A stretch of 64,000 bases of DNA, from contig CAVPTI010000002.1 of the NCBI GenBank assembly GCA_963708775.1, forward strand, positions 310,001-374,000, given 5' to 3'. The position numbers were made by a program, and so were the translations under genes. Each line of letters starts with the position of its first letter. Within the stretch, counting starts at the first letter, position 1. Source of the stretch: JAGVSR01 sp963708775 (GTDB lineage Bacteria > Pseudomonadota > Alphaproteobacteria > Rhizobiales > Hyphomicrobiaceae). Positions 63,757 through 64,000 of the stretch are shown piece after piece. The notes under the pieces are model-generated. The model was not told where the DNA came from and ran no database searches. It saw only the letters and a list, made by a program, of their open reading frames with translations.

Positions 63757-64000
63757 ATGTTCGCTTACTCCATTACCGGTTGGCGCGGTTACGCCGTCGC
63801 CATCGGCCTCGTTGGCTTGGCGACATCTTTGCGTTTCCTCATCGGCCTTTTCGAGCAAGGCGTCGTGTACTTCGCTTTGTTCTATCCCGCCGTGGTCATG
63901 GCAACGCTTCTGTCCGGATACCGGGCAGGCATTGTCGCGCTCGTGCTTTCCGTTATCGCGGTCTGGTTTCTGTTCTTGCCACCGCCGTTGTCGTTCGAAC
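63757..64000 (+). CDS. Sensor protein with DUF4118 membrane domain (start only)
   Basis: The first 81 residues of a gene cut by the window end. MFAYSITGWRGYAVAIGLVG and FALFYPAVVMATLLSGYRAG form the KdpD-like DUF4118 four-helix membrane domain, usually followed by PAS and histidine-kinase domains. RBS GGGAGGAGGAGA is very strong. The kinase part is not visible, so the kinase call is inference from the family. Confidence 0.75.
   Translation, partial: MFAYSITGWRGYAVAIGLVGLATSLRFLIGLFEQGVVYFALFYPAVVMATLLSGYRAGIVALVLSVIAVWFLFLPPPLSFE

Overview
The window is about 64 kb of GC-rich DNA (low 60s percent, judged by eye) from a chromosome of an alphaproteobacterium, most likely of the order Hyphomicrobiales. 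The evidence is the neighbourhood comEC-lexA with gltX and gltA close by, an eno locus next to a divIC/ftsB-like gene and a PdhA-like gene, an ECF sigma factor paired with a ChrR-type zinc anti-sigma factor, DUF992 and ModE-N-only proteins, and a formaldehyde-activating-enzyme (Fae) paralogue, which points towards a methylotrophic lineage such as Hyphomicrobium relatives. No plasmid, phage or insertion-sequence gene was seen.

Layout. 1-4.9 kb: end of a [2Fe-2S] ferredoxin, an Hpt phosphotransfer protein, a 932-residue coiled-coil membrane protein and an enolase-superfamily epimerase. 4.9-16.4 kb: a long minus-strand block with an MFS carrier, a FadL-like porin, thiD, a CcdA-like gene, gph-pgk, tkt, a fasciclin protein and a Kef-type K+/H+ antiporter. 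16.4-26 kb: rpoE-chrR with a recognisable own promoter, kdsA, lexA, comEC, gltX, gltA. 26-41 kb: secreted proteins, an amidohydrolase, a badly frameshifted RND/MMPL exporter, tusA, tRNA-Val(CAC), an rfbA-like gene, modABC with a ModE-like regulator, an ornithine-type decarboxylase, a COQ10/RatA-like protein, two related small lipoproteins, a degenerate PdhA-like gene and an FtsB-like gene. 41-47.5 kb: eno and a queuosine-precursor cluster (queC, yhhQ, queE, queD, queF). 47.5-57.7 kb: a ParBc_2 protein, DUF47-pit phosphate uptake behind a Pho box, a PKHD hydroxylase beside a Gly-Glu-repeat secreted protein, an EamA carrier, Dps, a thioredoxin-like/CcdA pair and the Fae paralogue. 58-64 kb: a lower-GC, broken AIPR-like (abortive-infection type) gene behind thrS, DUF3140, an alpha/beta hydrolase and the start of a sensor kinase.

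Two things run through the whole window. First, many conserved genes (chrR, kef, comEC, gltX, gltA, rfbA, thrS and others) are broken by frameshifts that almost all read as single inserted bases. Because essential tRNA-synthetase and citrate-synthase genes are affected, sequencing or assembly error is more likely than gene decay. Second, four intergenic gaps each carry exactly two copies, about 55 bp apart, of a nested-hairpin repeat. Its two stems change sequence from locus to locus while keeping base pairing, and each pair sits within about 30 bp of a stop codon. This repeat family is the best candidate here for something undescribed.
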